42,372 nucleotides of DNA from CAZFNQ01 sp964652125 (GCA_964652125.1 CAZZAE010000004.1:1-42372), one strand, 5' to 3'. Positions 7,944-15,715 are shown, numbered from the stretch's first letter. Made by a program: numbers and translations. Notes: a model not told the origin generated them from the letters alone.

Positions 7944-8003
7944 TTAAATTAAGTTTGTGGGAGTATGTCTTGCGTCATACATTTGCACCACGAAGGAGGA
8001 AAT

Positions 8004-9011
8004 ATGGCAGTAGCCAAAAAAACCGTAAAATCGGTAAAGAAAGTACCAGTCAGTAAAGCGAAGCCAACAGACAATAAAGTGCCAGCTAAAACTGATAAAG
8101 TGGCCAAAGCTGTTAAAGAAACTATCAAAGAAATTAATAAAGATAGTACAGCTATTGAGCAGACTGATAGTAAAGAGTCCAAGCCAATAGTTGCCAAAGC
8201 TGGACGTCGCAGCACTAAAGCAATAAAAGAAGCTGATGAAAAAGCTGAAAAAGAAGCCAGAAAAGCTGAAGTTAAGGATGATACAGTTGTACAGAAGCCT
8301 AAGAAGGTTCAAAAACAAACTCGGTCACGTTTAGAACGACGTAGTAAGAAATATCGAGACGTTGCTAAATTGGTTAATAATACCAAGCTCTACAGTGTCA
8401 CTGAAGCCATGGAATTAGCAACCAAAACCAGTCCAGTTAAGTTTGATGCAAGTGTAGAGTTGCACTTTAACCTTGGTGTTGATCCCCGTCAGGCTGATCA
8501 AAATGTCCGTGGTACCGTAGTTTTACCAGCTGGTAGCGGCAAAAGTACTCGAATAGCAGTTTTTGGAGAACCTGATGAAGTTGCGTCCGCTAAAAAAGCT
8601 GGAGCAGATATTGCTGGTGGCGATGAATTCCTGCAACAACTCGACAAAGAGAAAATCGATTTTGATATTTTAATTGCTTCACCAAAAGTTATGGCTAGAC
8701 TTAGTAAATATGCTCGACTATTGGGACCAAAAGGTCTAATGCCTAATCCCAAAAGCGGTACGGTTACAGCAGATGTAGCCAAAGCAGTTTCAGAGGCAAA
8801 GGCCGGACGTGTAGAGTACCGAGTGGATAGTAGCGGTATTATTCACGTAGCAGTCGGAAAGATCAGTTTTGGAGCTACTAAGCTCGAAGAAAACGCCAAT
8901 GCTGTTATTGCTAGCATCAAAGCTGCAAAGCCAGCTTCACTTAAGGGTCTCTACGTTAAATCGTCTTTCGTAACAACGACTATGGGCCCAAGCATTAAGC
9001 TGACGTTCTAA
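8004..9011 (+). CDS. rplA: 50S ribosomal protein uL1 with a long basic N-terminal extension
   Basis: 335 residues from the ATG at 8004, chosen because GAAGGAGGA lies 4 nt upstream; an in-frame ATG at 7965 has no such site. The L1 domain begins near residue 102 (SRLERRSKKYRDV) and includes FNLGVDPRQADQNVRG, LGPKGLMPNPKSGTV and the C-terminal SFVTTTMGPSIKL. The first 100 residues are Lys/Ala-rich and low in complexity, likely disordered and RNA-binding. L1 forms the mobile stalk next to the E site. Confidence 0.95.
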   Translation: MAVAKKTVKSVKKVPVSKAKPTDNKVPAKTDKVAKAVKETIKEINKDSTAIEQTDSKESKPIVAKAGRRSTKAIKEADEKAEKEARKAEVKDDTVVQKPKKVQKQTRSRLERRSKKYRDVAKLVNNTKLYSVTEAMELATKTSPVKFDASVELHFNLGVDPRQADQNVRGTVVLPAGSGKSTRIAVFGEPDEVASAKKAGADIAGGDEFLQQLDKEKIDFDILIASPKVMARLSKYARLLGPKGLMPNPKSGTVTADVAKAVSEAKAGRVEYRVDSSGIIHVAVGKISFGATKLEENANAVIASIKAAKPASLKGLYVKSSFVTTTMGPSIKLTF

Positions 9012-9024
9012 ACCAAAGTTAATG

Positions 9025-9030
9025 TAGAAT
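9025..9030 (+). promoter_or_regulatory. -10 box for a leaderless transcript
   Basis: TAGAAT ends 6 nt before the ATG at 9037. There is no Shine-Dalgarno, and no strong -35 is evident. Confidence 0.45.
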
Positions 9031-9036
9031 TAAATC

Positions 9037-9789
9037 ATGATAATTATTGGAATGACTGGTCCTATTGGACACGGAAAAAGTTCTTTTGCCAAAGCTGTTT
9101 TGGAAATTGAACCCTCAGCCAAACGTTTGGAGTCTAGTCTAATAGTAGCTGAAGTTGCCAATGCCTTACATGCCAGCACTAGTGTCATTCCAGAAAGAGA
9201 CGACGTTGATGCTATTAATATTTGGCTTAGGCCACTACCATCAATTCTCCTAGAGAGCGTACATGCCAAGACTAATTTTGATCAAATTCATTTAACGATT
9301 GACGACATACAAAGTCATCCAATCGAGTACGAGAAACTAATGCTCCACTTGGAAAATCTAACCCGAAACCCCAACTTGTTAAGGCAGCAAATCAACCGAG
9401 ACAATAAGGAATCATATCGTCCGATTCTTCAGTGGTTGGGTGGATATTTAGTTAAAAAAATTGATCCCGGTATTTGGTATAAAGAAATAATTAGGCGGGT
9501 TTATGAGTTAAGCAATGAGGGAAGCAAGATAGTTATTATTGGTGGGCTGCGCTACCCATCCGATGCCCAATATGTACGCCAAGCTGGAGGTAAAATTATT
9601 AAAGTTTACCGTCCAGGGCACCTACAATACGATATGCTAGATCCGACTGAGCGTGAACGTGACAACATTAGTCCAGATACCACTATTGTTAGTAACGGAA
9701 CCATCGATGATCTAAAAAACTGTGCCACTCTAGTCTTACAAGATATGCAAAATAACCAATTACAAAAAACTTATTACGCTAAAAAATAA
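9037..9789 (+). CDS. P-loop kinase resembling deoxynucleoside monophosphate kinases
   Basis: 250 residues. The P-loop MTGPIGHGKSSFAK is at about residues 5-18. The C-terminal half has a strand I-V-I-I-G-G-L-R-Y-P-S-D-A and ends with a D-x-T-I-V-S-N-x-G-T-x-D-D-L motif typical of dephospho-CoA-kinase/dNMP-kinase-like P-loop enzymes, where the final Asn-Gly contacts the base. The middle (90-140) is an unusual insert. The substrate is unknown; its position near the dTTP genes hints at nucleotide metabolism, but a minus-strand gene lies between them. Confidence 0.7.
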   Translation: MIIIGMTGPIGHGKSSFAKAVLEIEPSAKRLESSLIVAEVANALHASTSVIPERDDVDAINIWLRPLPSILLESVHAKTNFDQIHLTIDDIQSHPIEYEKLMLHLENLTRNPNLLRQQINRDNKESYRPILQWLGGYLVKKIDPGIWYKEIIRRVYELSNEGSKIVIIGGLRYPSDAQYVRQAGGKIIKVYRPGHLQYDMLDPTERERDNISPDTTIVSNGTIDDLKNCATLVLQDMQNNQLQKTYYAKK

Positions 9790-9791
9790 TG

Positions 9792-11483
9792 CTAGTGTTT
9801 GTTCTTTGGAGAGCGCGCCATGGCTCGATTTAGGGCATTTACTGTTCTTGTAAAGTTTCTAATTCCTCCACGGTAGGCAATAAACCGGTTTTGCCAAGCA
9901 GGTTCGTACTTTGCCTTAAATCGACGTAATCCACTAAAGGAATAAAACCTGTCTCCATTTGAATAAACAAAGCTCAGAGCGTTATCGATAACCGTCTTTC
10001 CCTCGTAGTTATTATCGAGCCCTGCCAGGGGACATAGACCTAAATTAAGTCTTTGATAATTCTCACCAGCCAGATAGTTTATAAAGTTTAGCAAAATATA
10101 ATCATTAATGTTGCCCGGTGAATCAGCCGCTTGGCGCAGTAAATCATAATTAGCTTCATTTGGGTCATAACTTGGAATCTGATTTAAGAAACCCTGTATT
10201 TTACCCCGCTCGTCTCGAGCTACGATTAGTGGGCACTGCTGAATAAAAGTCTCGTCAAAATACCCCATCATAAAGCCTCGCTCAACTCTTCCTGGCAGCT
10301 TTAGCCAACTTTCGGATATCTGTTTAGTATGTGTAATCACGTCATCACTGTGTGGTGGCAGTAATACATCAGCCCGATACCCCAATCTTTGAAACCGATT
10401 ATTGATTTCTCGAAAATATTTTGATTTGCTTGTCGTGGATTGAAAAGTCTCCAGATCTAAAATAGCTTCTTCGCCAATTTTTTGCACAGAATAATGATGC
10501 TTTAGAAAGAAGTTGCTCCACTTGGGTTCGGTGTGAATAAACGCTGGAAGCCAATCGTTGGTTTTACATAGCTCATGGAACTGACTAATCAAGTTATTAA
10601 TTCCACCCACAGTTCCGGCTGGATCGCCAACTACTAAGGCCACTCCTCTTTGCACCCTAAAGGCTAAACCACCATCCAGGCTCTTATTAAATATGTAGAC
10701 TTTATCCTTGGGCCAGATTTTAAAGATATCCTCGCTACTCCCACCGTATTCGTCTAGGAGTCTAGCCATTTTGATTCTGTTTTTAGACTGGTTAGAATAG
10801 CGAGCTCGAAGTGGTTGAAAAAGAGACAGGCCAGCGTAAATTAAACTTGTGGAGCTTACTAGAGATAGAGAAAACAAGAAAACATCTGCACGTTTTGTAT
10901 AAGCTTGAAGTGTTTTATCCGTCGTTAGTCCGAATTGATCAATGGTGTAATGTGACGCTCGTATTAGATTAATCTCCTGATGAAAATCTTTTTTATCTAG
11001 AATCTGAAGACCAGCTACTCCATAGATAAAAGCAACTAACAAGATTAGAGTAATTACTCTAAGTGAAAGTGCAAAACTTCTGATATCACTTTTTACTTTA
11101 AATTCTCGGTGATACCAGGCTAGTCCACCGACTACAATAATTGGTATGACGACAGCATTTACTATGTGTGCCAGTCCGAAAGATTGGTTAGGTGGATCAG
11201 ATAAAATAACAGCAATGTTAAAGATCAACAAAACACTATAAAGTGCAATCGTAATTACCCATGCTGCTTTTTTGCGACGAACTAATAGAGTAGATAAATA
11301 TATTAGTGACAGGCCACTAATTGAAGTTAAGCCAATTCGCACATCCTCAGTTGGAACGCTTAGACGGATAATTAAGTGACTTAGCAGGGCATCATAGACG
11401 ATAAGGGCACCGTTCGCAAATACTGAGTAAGCAAGTACGCGAAGTATGAAGCTCTTTGATATTAGTTTACGGTGCTTTGTCAT
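9792..11483 (-). CDS. MprF-like membrane protein with a DUF2156 (lysyl-phosphatidylglycerol synthase) domain
   Basis: 563 residues. The N-terminal third has about six to seven hydrophobic helices (about 12-225). The soluble C-terminal half is a tandem GNAT-like DUF2156 domain: VVGDPAG, LPAFIHTEPKW, RFQRLGYRADVL, ESWLKLPGRVERGFMMGYFD, YDLLRQA and the LNLGLCPLAGL segment. Family members transfer amino acids from aminoacyl-tRNA to lipids and lower envelope charge; the amino acid used here cannot be told. A TATAAA lies 8 nt before the ATG, suggesting a leaderless mRNA. Confidence 0.82.
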   Translation of the reverse strand: MTKHRKLISKSFILRVLAYSVFANGALIVYDALLSHLIIRLSVPTEDVRIGLTSISGLSLIYLSTLLVRRKKAAWVITIALYSVLLIFNIAVILSDPPNQSFGLAHIVNAVVIPIIVVGGLAWYHREFKVKSDIRSFALSLRVITLILLVAFIYGVAGLQILDKKDFHQEINLIRASHYTIDQFGLTTDKTLQAYTKRADVFLFSLSLVSSTSLIYAGLSLFQPLRARYSNQSKNRIKMARLLDEYGGSSEDIFKIWPKDKVYIFNKSLDGGLAFRVQRGVALVVGDPAGTVGGINNLISQFHELCKTNDWLPAFIHTEPKWSNFFLKHHYSVQKIGEEAILDLETFQSTTSKSKYFREINNRFQRLGYRADVLLPPHSDDVITHTKQISESWLKLPGRVERGFMMGYFDETFIQQCPLIVARDERGKIQGFLNQIPSYDPNEANYDLLRQAADSPGNINDYILLNFINYLAGENYQRLNLGLCPLAGLDNNYEGKTVIDNALSFVYSNGDRFYSFSGLRRFKAKYEPAWQNRFIAYRGGIRNFTRTVNALNRAMARSPKNKH

Positions 11484-11558
11484 GCTTATAGTTTATACGA
11501 CTTTTAGCTGTCATAATTCAGGTAATCGCTAAAGTAGTTGTAATATTTCATATGACTC

Positions 11559-11588
11559 TTGTTATAGTGTCAAATTATTTCGTACAAT
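11559..11588 (+). promoter_or_regulatory. Promoter of the dcd/tmk-thyX operon
   Basis: TTGTTA (11559-11564), an 18-nt spacer and TACAAT (11583-11588). The start of transcription is expected near 11595, leaving a short leader with GAGGG before the ATG at 11608. Confidence 0.6.
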
Positions 11589-11607
11589 AGTAAACGAAAA
11601 GAGGGCC

Positions 11608-12321
11608 ATGGGAGTATTTAGCAACATTCAAATTAGACAAGCCATTGAAGAGGGGCATATTATTTGCACGCCGCTTAACCCTAAGCACGTTGCTCATGCC
11701 AGTTTAGATGTTACCCTAGGTTACTATTTTTACCGAATTGAGCGTATGAATGAGAGGACCATTTACAATCCCTTTGACCGTGAAGACGTCGAGCGATATT
11801 TTGATGGACCGTACAAAGCTATACCTCATTCTCAATGGAGCCAATTAAATGGCATTACTCCACTCCATGGTATCCCTGACGATCACCCCGTTATTGCACT
11901 AAAACCGGGCGAGCGAATCTTGGCACATACACATGAATTCTTAGGAATTAAGCCACCTGGTGCATATGACCTGCGGGCTCGTTCAAGTTGGGCCAGAAAC
12001 GGTGTGGCAGTGTGTTTTGATGCCGGTTGGGTAGACCCCGGCTACATCAATCGTTTAACGCTCGAGATATATAACTTAAATCATCGAGAAACTGTCATTT
12101 TGCCAGTTGGTGAGAGAATTGCTCAGGCTGTATTCCACGAGACGGGTGAAGTTGCCGGTAATTACGGTGAAGGCCGAGACAAGGGTTTCAGCGGCAAGTA
12201 TCAGACTGGTACTGACCTTGAAACTATTATTAAAATTTGGGCACCAGACATGTTGCTTCCGCAGGCCTATAAAGATAGTCGCTCAATTCCTACAAAAATA
12301 GAAGGTATGGCATATGACTGA
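11608..12321 (+). CDS. dcd: dCTP deaminase (possibly bifunctional deaminase/dUTPase)
   Basis: 237 residues. The trimeric dUTPase/dCTP deaminase fold is marked by LRARSSWARNGVAV and the active-site segment FDAGWVDPGYINRLTLEIYN, with the catalytic Glu in TLE. GERIAQAVFH and the tail GFSGKYQTGTDL complete the family pattern. It converts dCTP to dUTP; some relatives also hydrolyse dUTP to dUMP, and which type this is cannot be settled from sequence alone. The reading frame overlaps the downstream fusion gene by 8 nt, so the two are coupled: together they can go from dCTP towards dTDP. Confidence 0.93.
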   Translation: MGVFSNIQIRQAIEEGHIICTPLNPKHVAHASLDVTLGYYFYRIERMNERTIYNPFDREDVERYFDGPYKAIPHSQWSQLNGITPLHGIPDDHPVIALKPGERILAHTHEFLGIKPPGAYDLRARSSWARNGVAVCFDAGWVDPGYINRLTLEIYNLNHRETVILPVGERIAQAVFHETGEVAGNYGEGRDKGFSGKYQTGTDLETIIKIWAPDMLLPQAYKDSRSIPTKIEGMAYD

Positions 12322-14656
12322 AGAATCTCGTCCTGGTAAATATATTGTTATTGAGGGACCAGAAGGCGTTGGAAAAACAAGCCAGATTATGATGGTCGCT
12401 GCCCAGCTAAGGGCAGCTGGTTTACCGGTTAGAGTACTACGTGAGCCGGATAGTCAAAGTGACCTTACAGCCAGAACAATACGAAGTCTCACTCAAGACC
12501 CAATTTATCCGATGAACACTCGAACTGAAGTACTACTATATAATGCCGCACGTTCACAATCACTTGAGATTATTAAAAAGAGTGTCAGGCAGGGGATTAC
12601 TTGTTTAGTAGATAGAAATTATCTAACCACTTTAGCCATTCAATATTATGGTCGTGGTGATATCCCAGATTACCAGACTATAGACAATATAATTCAATTT
12701 GCCATCAATGGTATGGAACCCGACTTAACCATCATATTAGACGCACCCAGTGCCATTTTACGTGACCGAGCTGCAATTAGGCGTAGTAAAGAACGTTTTG
12801 ACAACCTAGATGAGGCATTCTTGGAACGAGTTAGGGCTGGTTATTTATGGGAAGCCAAACAGCGTGATTTACCTGTTATTTTTGCTATCGACAAAGTCGA
12901 AGACGTTTTCAAGCAAGTTTGGAAGTTAGTAGTTGATGTAATGTCCAAGCGAGGCAGTAAAGTTCTAGAAGCATCAGGCCCGACTTCTATTGGTGAAATC
13001 ATTGCGGACAAACAACCGCTAATGGCACCCGTTTCTAAGCCTCCGATTTCAGAGCCAGATAAAACAGATTTGGTACAGAAAGATGAAGCTGGTAGTTACT
13101 CGATCACCGAAGCTGGTAATACCTATCTAAAATCTGTAGTCACAAATACCACTGGCAATGTCTATTCTTTTACAGAACAACTCAGCCCTACAACTATTGC
13201 CGCCGCCATGGCTAGATTATCTCGCCGTGGAGACGATATGCGAATTACTATTTTAGACGAATTTGCTAGCCAGGCCGGCAAAGATGAAAAACTACTACAA
13301 AGAGTTATTACCGCCTATGGAGATGATTCCGTTCAGCAGTTGGTTGGACTCCATGTAGTTGTCGAGGGGGCTTCAAACTTACTTACCAAAAAACTAGAGT
13401 GGGGTCGGTTGGCAGCATATTTGGAGCAATCCACACGCTATATTTATTTTGATCAAAAAGATTCAAATGGTAAATATAAATACTTCATTCCCGATTATCT
13501 TGATGCCAAGACTAAAAAGCAATACATTGCCACCATAGACAAAATTTTTGACTTGTACTCCAAAATGGTTCGCCAGTTGACTACCTATATTCAGAAAAAC
13601 TCTACGGTCCCTAAAAAAGATCAAGACGGTGCCTGGCGCAGTGCTACTCGTGCTCAAGCTTGTGATGCTGTCCGGCCGGTATTACCAGTTGCAGCTCAAG
13701 CCACTGTAGGCATTTATGCCTCCGGGCAGGCTCTAGAGAGTTTAATTATGCACTTACTTAGTGATGAGCTTCCAGAAGCTCGCCAAACCGGGCAAAAACT
13801 TTTAACCGAGGCCCGTAAAGTCATGGGAACTTTTTTGGAGCGGGCTGATAAGCCGGATCGTGGCGGTGCCTTAACCGCATACAAATCAAATACATATAAC
13901 GATGTTAGGCAATTATCCTTTAAATATTTACCCTCACATTATGGTCAACAAGATGAGCCAGTGATACTGACACAAGTCTGGCCCCGTAATGAGCTTGAAT
14001 TAGTCCCAGATATGCTTTATGAACACAGTAATTTAGCACTTGAGGAGATACAAAAGGAAGTTAATGAGTGGTCAATGGATAAGAAGGAAGAAGTTTTTCA
14101 AGCATACATTGGTGAGCGGCTTAACCGACGCCATAAACCAGGACGAGCCATAGAAAAGGCGCATTACAGCTGGGATCTGCTGTGTGACTACGGTATATTC
14201 CGAGATTTGCAACGTCATAGGATGGTTGATGCATTTGAGTGGCAATCTCTAACTCCACGTTATGGCTTTGATGTCCCATCTCTAATAGATGATGCCGGAT
14301 TAACTGATGATTTTAATAAGTGTTTCGATCTTAGCCTGGAACTTTACAGTACTATGCAAGCTGCCGATTACCCCCTGGAGGCTCAGTACGCTACGCTTCT
14401 TGGACACAAAATGCGCTGGAAAATTACATACAATGCGCGGGAAGCATTTCACTTACATGAGCTGAGAACTAGCCCACAAGGTCATCCGGGTTACCGAAAA
14501 CTAGTTCAGCAAATGCATGAAAAACTTGCTGAAGTCCATCCCATGCTCGCCGAAGCCATGAAGTTTGTTAACCAGGGCGAAGACGAAGAGCTAACCCGAC
14601 TAGCGGCCGAGCGCTATACTCAATTTAAACTCAAGAAACTGGATAAAACTTTGTAG
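12314..14656 (+). CDS. Fusion of thymidylate kinase with two tandem ThyX-type thymidylate synthase domains
   Basis: 780 residues in one open frame. Residues 8-212 are a thymidylate kinase: P-loop EGPEGVGKTS (14-23), D-R-N (100-102) and a LID-like RRSKERFD (156-163). A polar linker (about 213-280) follows. Residues 283-515 are a ThyX domain with W-G-R365 then EQSTRY (371-376) and the RPVLPVAAQATVGIY helix. Residues 545-772 are a second ThyX-like domain with R634-H-R636, then E642 and R649-Y650. Each half holds a different part of the RHRxxSxNExSxRY motif, so a composite FAD/dUMP site is likely. ThyX makes dTMP from dUMP with methylene-tetrahydrofolate, and the kinase makes dTDP. No thyA appears in the window. 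Confidence 0.9.
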   Translation: MTEESRPGKYIVIEGPEGVGKTSQIMMVAAQLRAAGLPVRVLREPDSQSDLTARTIRSLTQDPIYPMNTRTEVLLYNAARSQSLEIIKKSVRQGITCLVDRNYLTTLAIQYYGRGDIPDYQTIDNIIQFAINGMEPDLTIILDAPSAILRDRAAIRRSKERFDNLDEAFLERVRAGYLWEAKQRDLPVIFAIDKVEDVFKQVWKLVVDVMSKRGSKVLEASGPTSIGEIIADKQPLMAPVSKPPISEPDKTDLVQKDEAGSYSITEAGNTYLKSVVTNTTGNVYSFTEQLSPTTIAAAMARLSRRGDDMRITILDEFASQAGKDEKLLQRVITAYGDDSVQQLVGLHVVVEGASNLLTKKLEWGRLAAYLEQSTRYIYFDQKDSNGKYKYFIPDYLDAKTKKQYIATIDKIFDLYSKMVRQLTTYIQKNSTVPKKDQDGAWRSATRAQACDAVRPVLPVAAQATVGIYASGQALESLIMHLLSDELPEARQTGQKLLTEARKVMGTFLERADKPDRGGALTAYKSNTYNDVRQLSFKYLPSHYGQQDEPVILTQVWPRNELELVPDMLYEHSNLALEEIQKEVNEWSMDKKEEVFQAYIGERLNRRHKPGRAIEKAHYSWDLLCDYGIFRDLQRHRMVDAFEWQSLTPRYGFDVPSLIDDAGLTDDFNKCFDLSLELYSTMQAADYPLEAQYATLLGHKMRWKITYNAREAFHLHELRTSPQGHPGYRKLVQQMHEKLAEVHPMLAEAMKFVNQGEDEELTRLAAERYTQFKLKKLDKTL

Positions 14657-15007
14657 TTAAAGGGTTGGCTTCGTAGGTACGTAAAATACACCAGTTAAAT
14701 CGTTATTGTTATAGGTCATAACCAGTCTCTCCAAGCCTCGATCAGCATTCTCCCAGACAACTTCGCGAGTTGAGTTAATTTCATCTATAAGTGCTAGACC
14801 AACATTGGCTGCAAACAAATCGTGCAAAGTTTTATGATTGACGACATCGAAATACCTAACAAACTTACTCTCACTTCCGTCTTTAAAACTCCGAAAATGT
14901 TCAGCAATACCTTTTGCCGCTCTAATTAGCGTTTCTCTGTCGCTAATTACACCAGATACAACTTCAATTGTAGCTTGGGGTTGGATTATTGTTTCTGGTG
15001 TGCTCAT
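14657..15007 (-). CDS. Hypothetical protein, second gene of the attenuator-A operon
   Basis: 116 residues, no membrane segment or cysteine. A predicted helix-rich middle (RAAKGIAEHFRSF) and a C-terminal beta region are the only visible traits; I do not recognise it. TAGGATA lies 7 nt before the ATG. It begins 29 nt after the stop of the 98-residue gene and shares its transcript. Its stop abuts the stop of the kinase-ThyX gene (tail to tail, no spacer). Confidence 0.7.
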   Translation of the reverse strand: MSTPETIIQPQATIEVVSGVISDRETLIRAAKGIAEHFRSFKDGSESKFVRYFDVVNHKTLHDLFAANVGLALIDEINSTREVVWENADRGLERLVMTYNNNDLTGVFYVPTKPTL

Positions 15008-15036
15008 TCTTGGTATCCTAAAAAAATTTATTTATC

Positions 15037-15333
15037 TTATTGAATGATTACTCTTGATTCGGGTACTCCCACTTGTGAAAGCGCTAACTCACCAGTGGAC
15101 TGTAAGTCTGCTAAATCCATTGCCCTCACAGACATGGCTTCCAATCGAGGTTTCCTGGCATTCCCACGCCTAGACAAGGCCGAATGACCAAGAGAACTAG
15201 CTTGTCTTGATAAGTCATCAATACCTTCGGGTAATTCACCTTCGACCTCAGTAATATAACGCTCGATGGCAAGAGCTCGAGCGGCAGCTTCAAAATCTTT
15301 AAGCTTAGAAACATTCCTTCTGCCTTTGTACAT
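15037..15333 (-). CDS. Hypothetical protein controlled by leader A
   Basis: 98 residues from the ATG at 15333, chosen because TAGGAG ends 5 nt upstream; an in-frame start at 15351 would lie in the terminator T-run. The N-terminus is basic (MYKGRRN), and the middle has R- and S-rich helices (LSRQASSLGHSALSRRGNAR). Unknown family. It is the first gene after attenuator A and is divergent from the 144-residue gene at 15716. Confidence 0.7.
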   Translation of the reverse strand: MYKGRRNVSKLKDFEAAARALAIERYITEVEGELPEGIDDLSRQASSLGHSALSRRGNARKPRLEAMSVRAMDLADLQSTGELALSQVGVPESRVIIQ

Positions 15334-15340
15334 TTCAACT

Positions 15341-15384
15341 CCTAAAAACAAAAACCGAGACCCGGTGTGATTGGAGCTCGGTTT
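15341..15384 (-). terminator. Attenuator A terminator hairpin
   Basis: Read on the minus strand: AAACCGAG (15384-15377), a 17-nt loop, CTCGGTTT (15359-15352), then TTGTTTTT, and almost at once TAGGAG of the 15333 gene. The stem is 8 bp. Its upstream arm is enclosed, and overlapped by one base, by a competing helix GGTTGGAGC (15413-15405) with GCTCCAATC (15377-15369). Confidence 0.7.
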
Positions 15385-15417
15385 ACTTATTTATATTCTT
15401 GGCTGCTCCAACCCGGA

Positions 15418-15495
15418 TTATGCAATCACAAACACTAGACCGAAAATACGGCCGTAGTGCAGCTTTGCAATATTTGGGTTGAAGTAAGTCTTCAC
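15418..15495 (-). CDS. Leader peptide A (25 codons, GTG start)
   Basis: A GTG at 15495 lies 8 nt after the -10 box, so translation would be leaderless. The peptide starts MKTYFNPNIAK and ends RIFGLVFVIA, then TAA (15420-15418). Its coding region folds as one long nested hairpin: AACCC/GGGTT, TGCAA/TTGCA, CACTA/TAGTG and GGCCG/CGGTC. The GGGTT arm (15414-15410) overlaps the antiterminator arm. A ribosome at the stop would cover that arm and favour termination; one stalled earlier would open the protector and favour read-through. Confidence 0.6.
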   Translation of the reverse strand: MKTYFNPNIAKLHYGRIFGLVFVIA

Positions 15496-15503
15496 GGATA
15501 GCT

Positions 15504-15532
15504 AATGTACGCCGCTTAATAGCGCTTGTCAA
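15504..15532 (-). promoter_or_regulatory. Promoter A (divergent pair)
   Basis: On the minus strand TTGACA (15532-15527), a 17-nt spacer and TACATT (15509-15504). The -35 overlaps the -35 of the opposite promoter, so RNA polymerase binding is likely mutually exclusive. Confidence 0.7.
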
Positions 15533-15554
15533 TAGATCAATACGGTGATAACAT
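15526..15554 (+). promoter_or_regulatory. Promoter B (divergent pair)
   Basis: TTGTCA (15526-15531), a 17-nt spacer and TAACAT (15549-15554). The predicted start of transcription is about 15561, the A of the leader peptide ATG. Five bases of the -35 hexamer are shared with promoter A on the other strand. Confidence 0.65.
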
Positions 15555-15560
15555 TTTTAT

Positions 15561-15644
15561 ATGATAGGTTCTAACCGCAAAGAGAAGCTACTACTGGTCC
15601 TAAGAGGGCTGTGCTTCATTACGGTTGAAGCCTCGTTCGTATAA
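15561..15644 (+). CDS. Leader peptide B (27 codons, Leu-rich control region)
   Basis: ATG at 15561, predicted leaderless, to TAA at 15642-15644. Residues 9-16 read KLLLVLRG, with Leu codons CTA CTA CTG . CTA between 15588 and 15602. A protector helix pairs AACCG (15573-15577) and GAAGC (15584-15588) with GCTTC (15613-15617) and CGGTT (15622-15626). The last part of the ORF carries the antiterminator arm (15623-15633). Stalling on the Leu codons would free that arm; finishing translation would hide it. This is the trp/leu-leader logic. Confidence 0.65.
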   Translation: MIGSNRKEKLLLVLRGLCFITVEASFV

Positions 15645-15696
15645 AAGCGAACCAAGTACAGCTCACTCAGCAGGCTTCAACCAAAGCCTGTTTTTT
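15623..15696 (+). terminator. Attenuator B: competing antiterminator and terminator
   Basis: Antiterminator: GGTTGAAGCCT (15623-15633) is a perfect 11-bp complement of AGGCTTCAACC (15672-15682); the loop holds a small hairpin GTTCG/CGAAC. Terminator: CAGGCTT (15671-15677), a 6-nt loop, AAGCCTG (15684-15690), then TTTTTT (15691-15696). The two use the same bases and cannot coexist. The Shine-Dalgarno AAGGAG (15705-15710) follows, then the ATG at 15716. Confidence 0.8.
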
Positions 15697-15715
15697 AATT
15701 TTCTAAGGAGTATTT

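Larger units (their letters stand above)
15334..15715. other. 382-nt divergent regulatory region
   Basis: This gap between two divergent genes is fully accounted for by back-to-back promoters sharing a -35 element, two leader ORFs and two attenuators. I see no tRNA, T-box GGNACC-type element or known riboswitch core in it. Confidence 0.65.

Noticed and set aside
7965..8003. Upstream ATG of rplA
   Set aside because: No Shine-Dalgarno, while GAAGGAGGA serves the ATG at 8004.
7944..8318. Long minus-strand frames opposite the rplA extension
   Set aside because: Shadows of Lys-rich codons, rich in Phe/Leu/Ser, with no signals.
15561..15715. T-box riboswitch reading leader B
   Set aside because: No T-box consensus or specifier stem-loop; the ORF-based model explains all helices.
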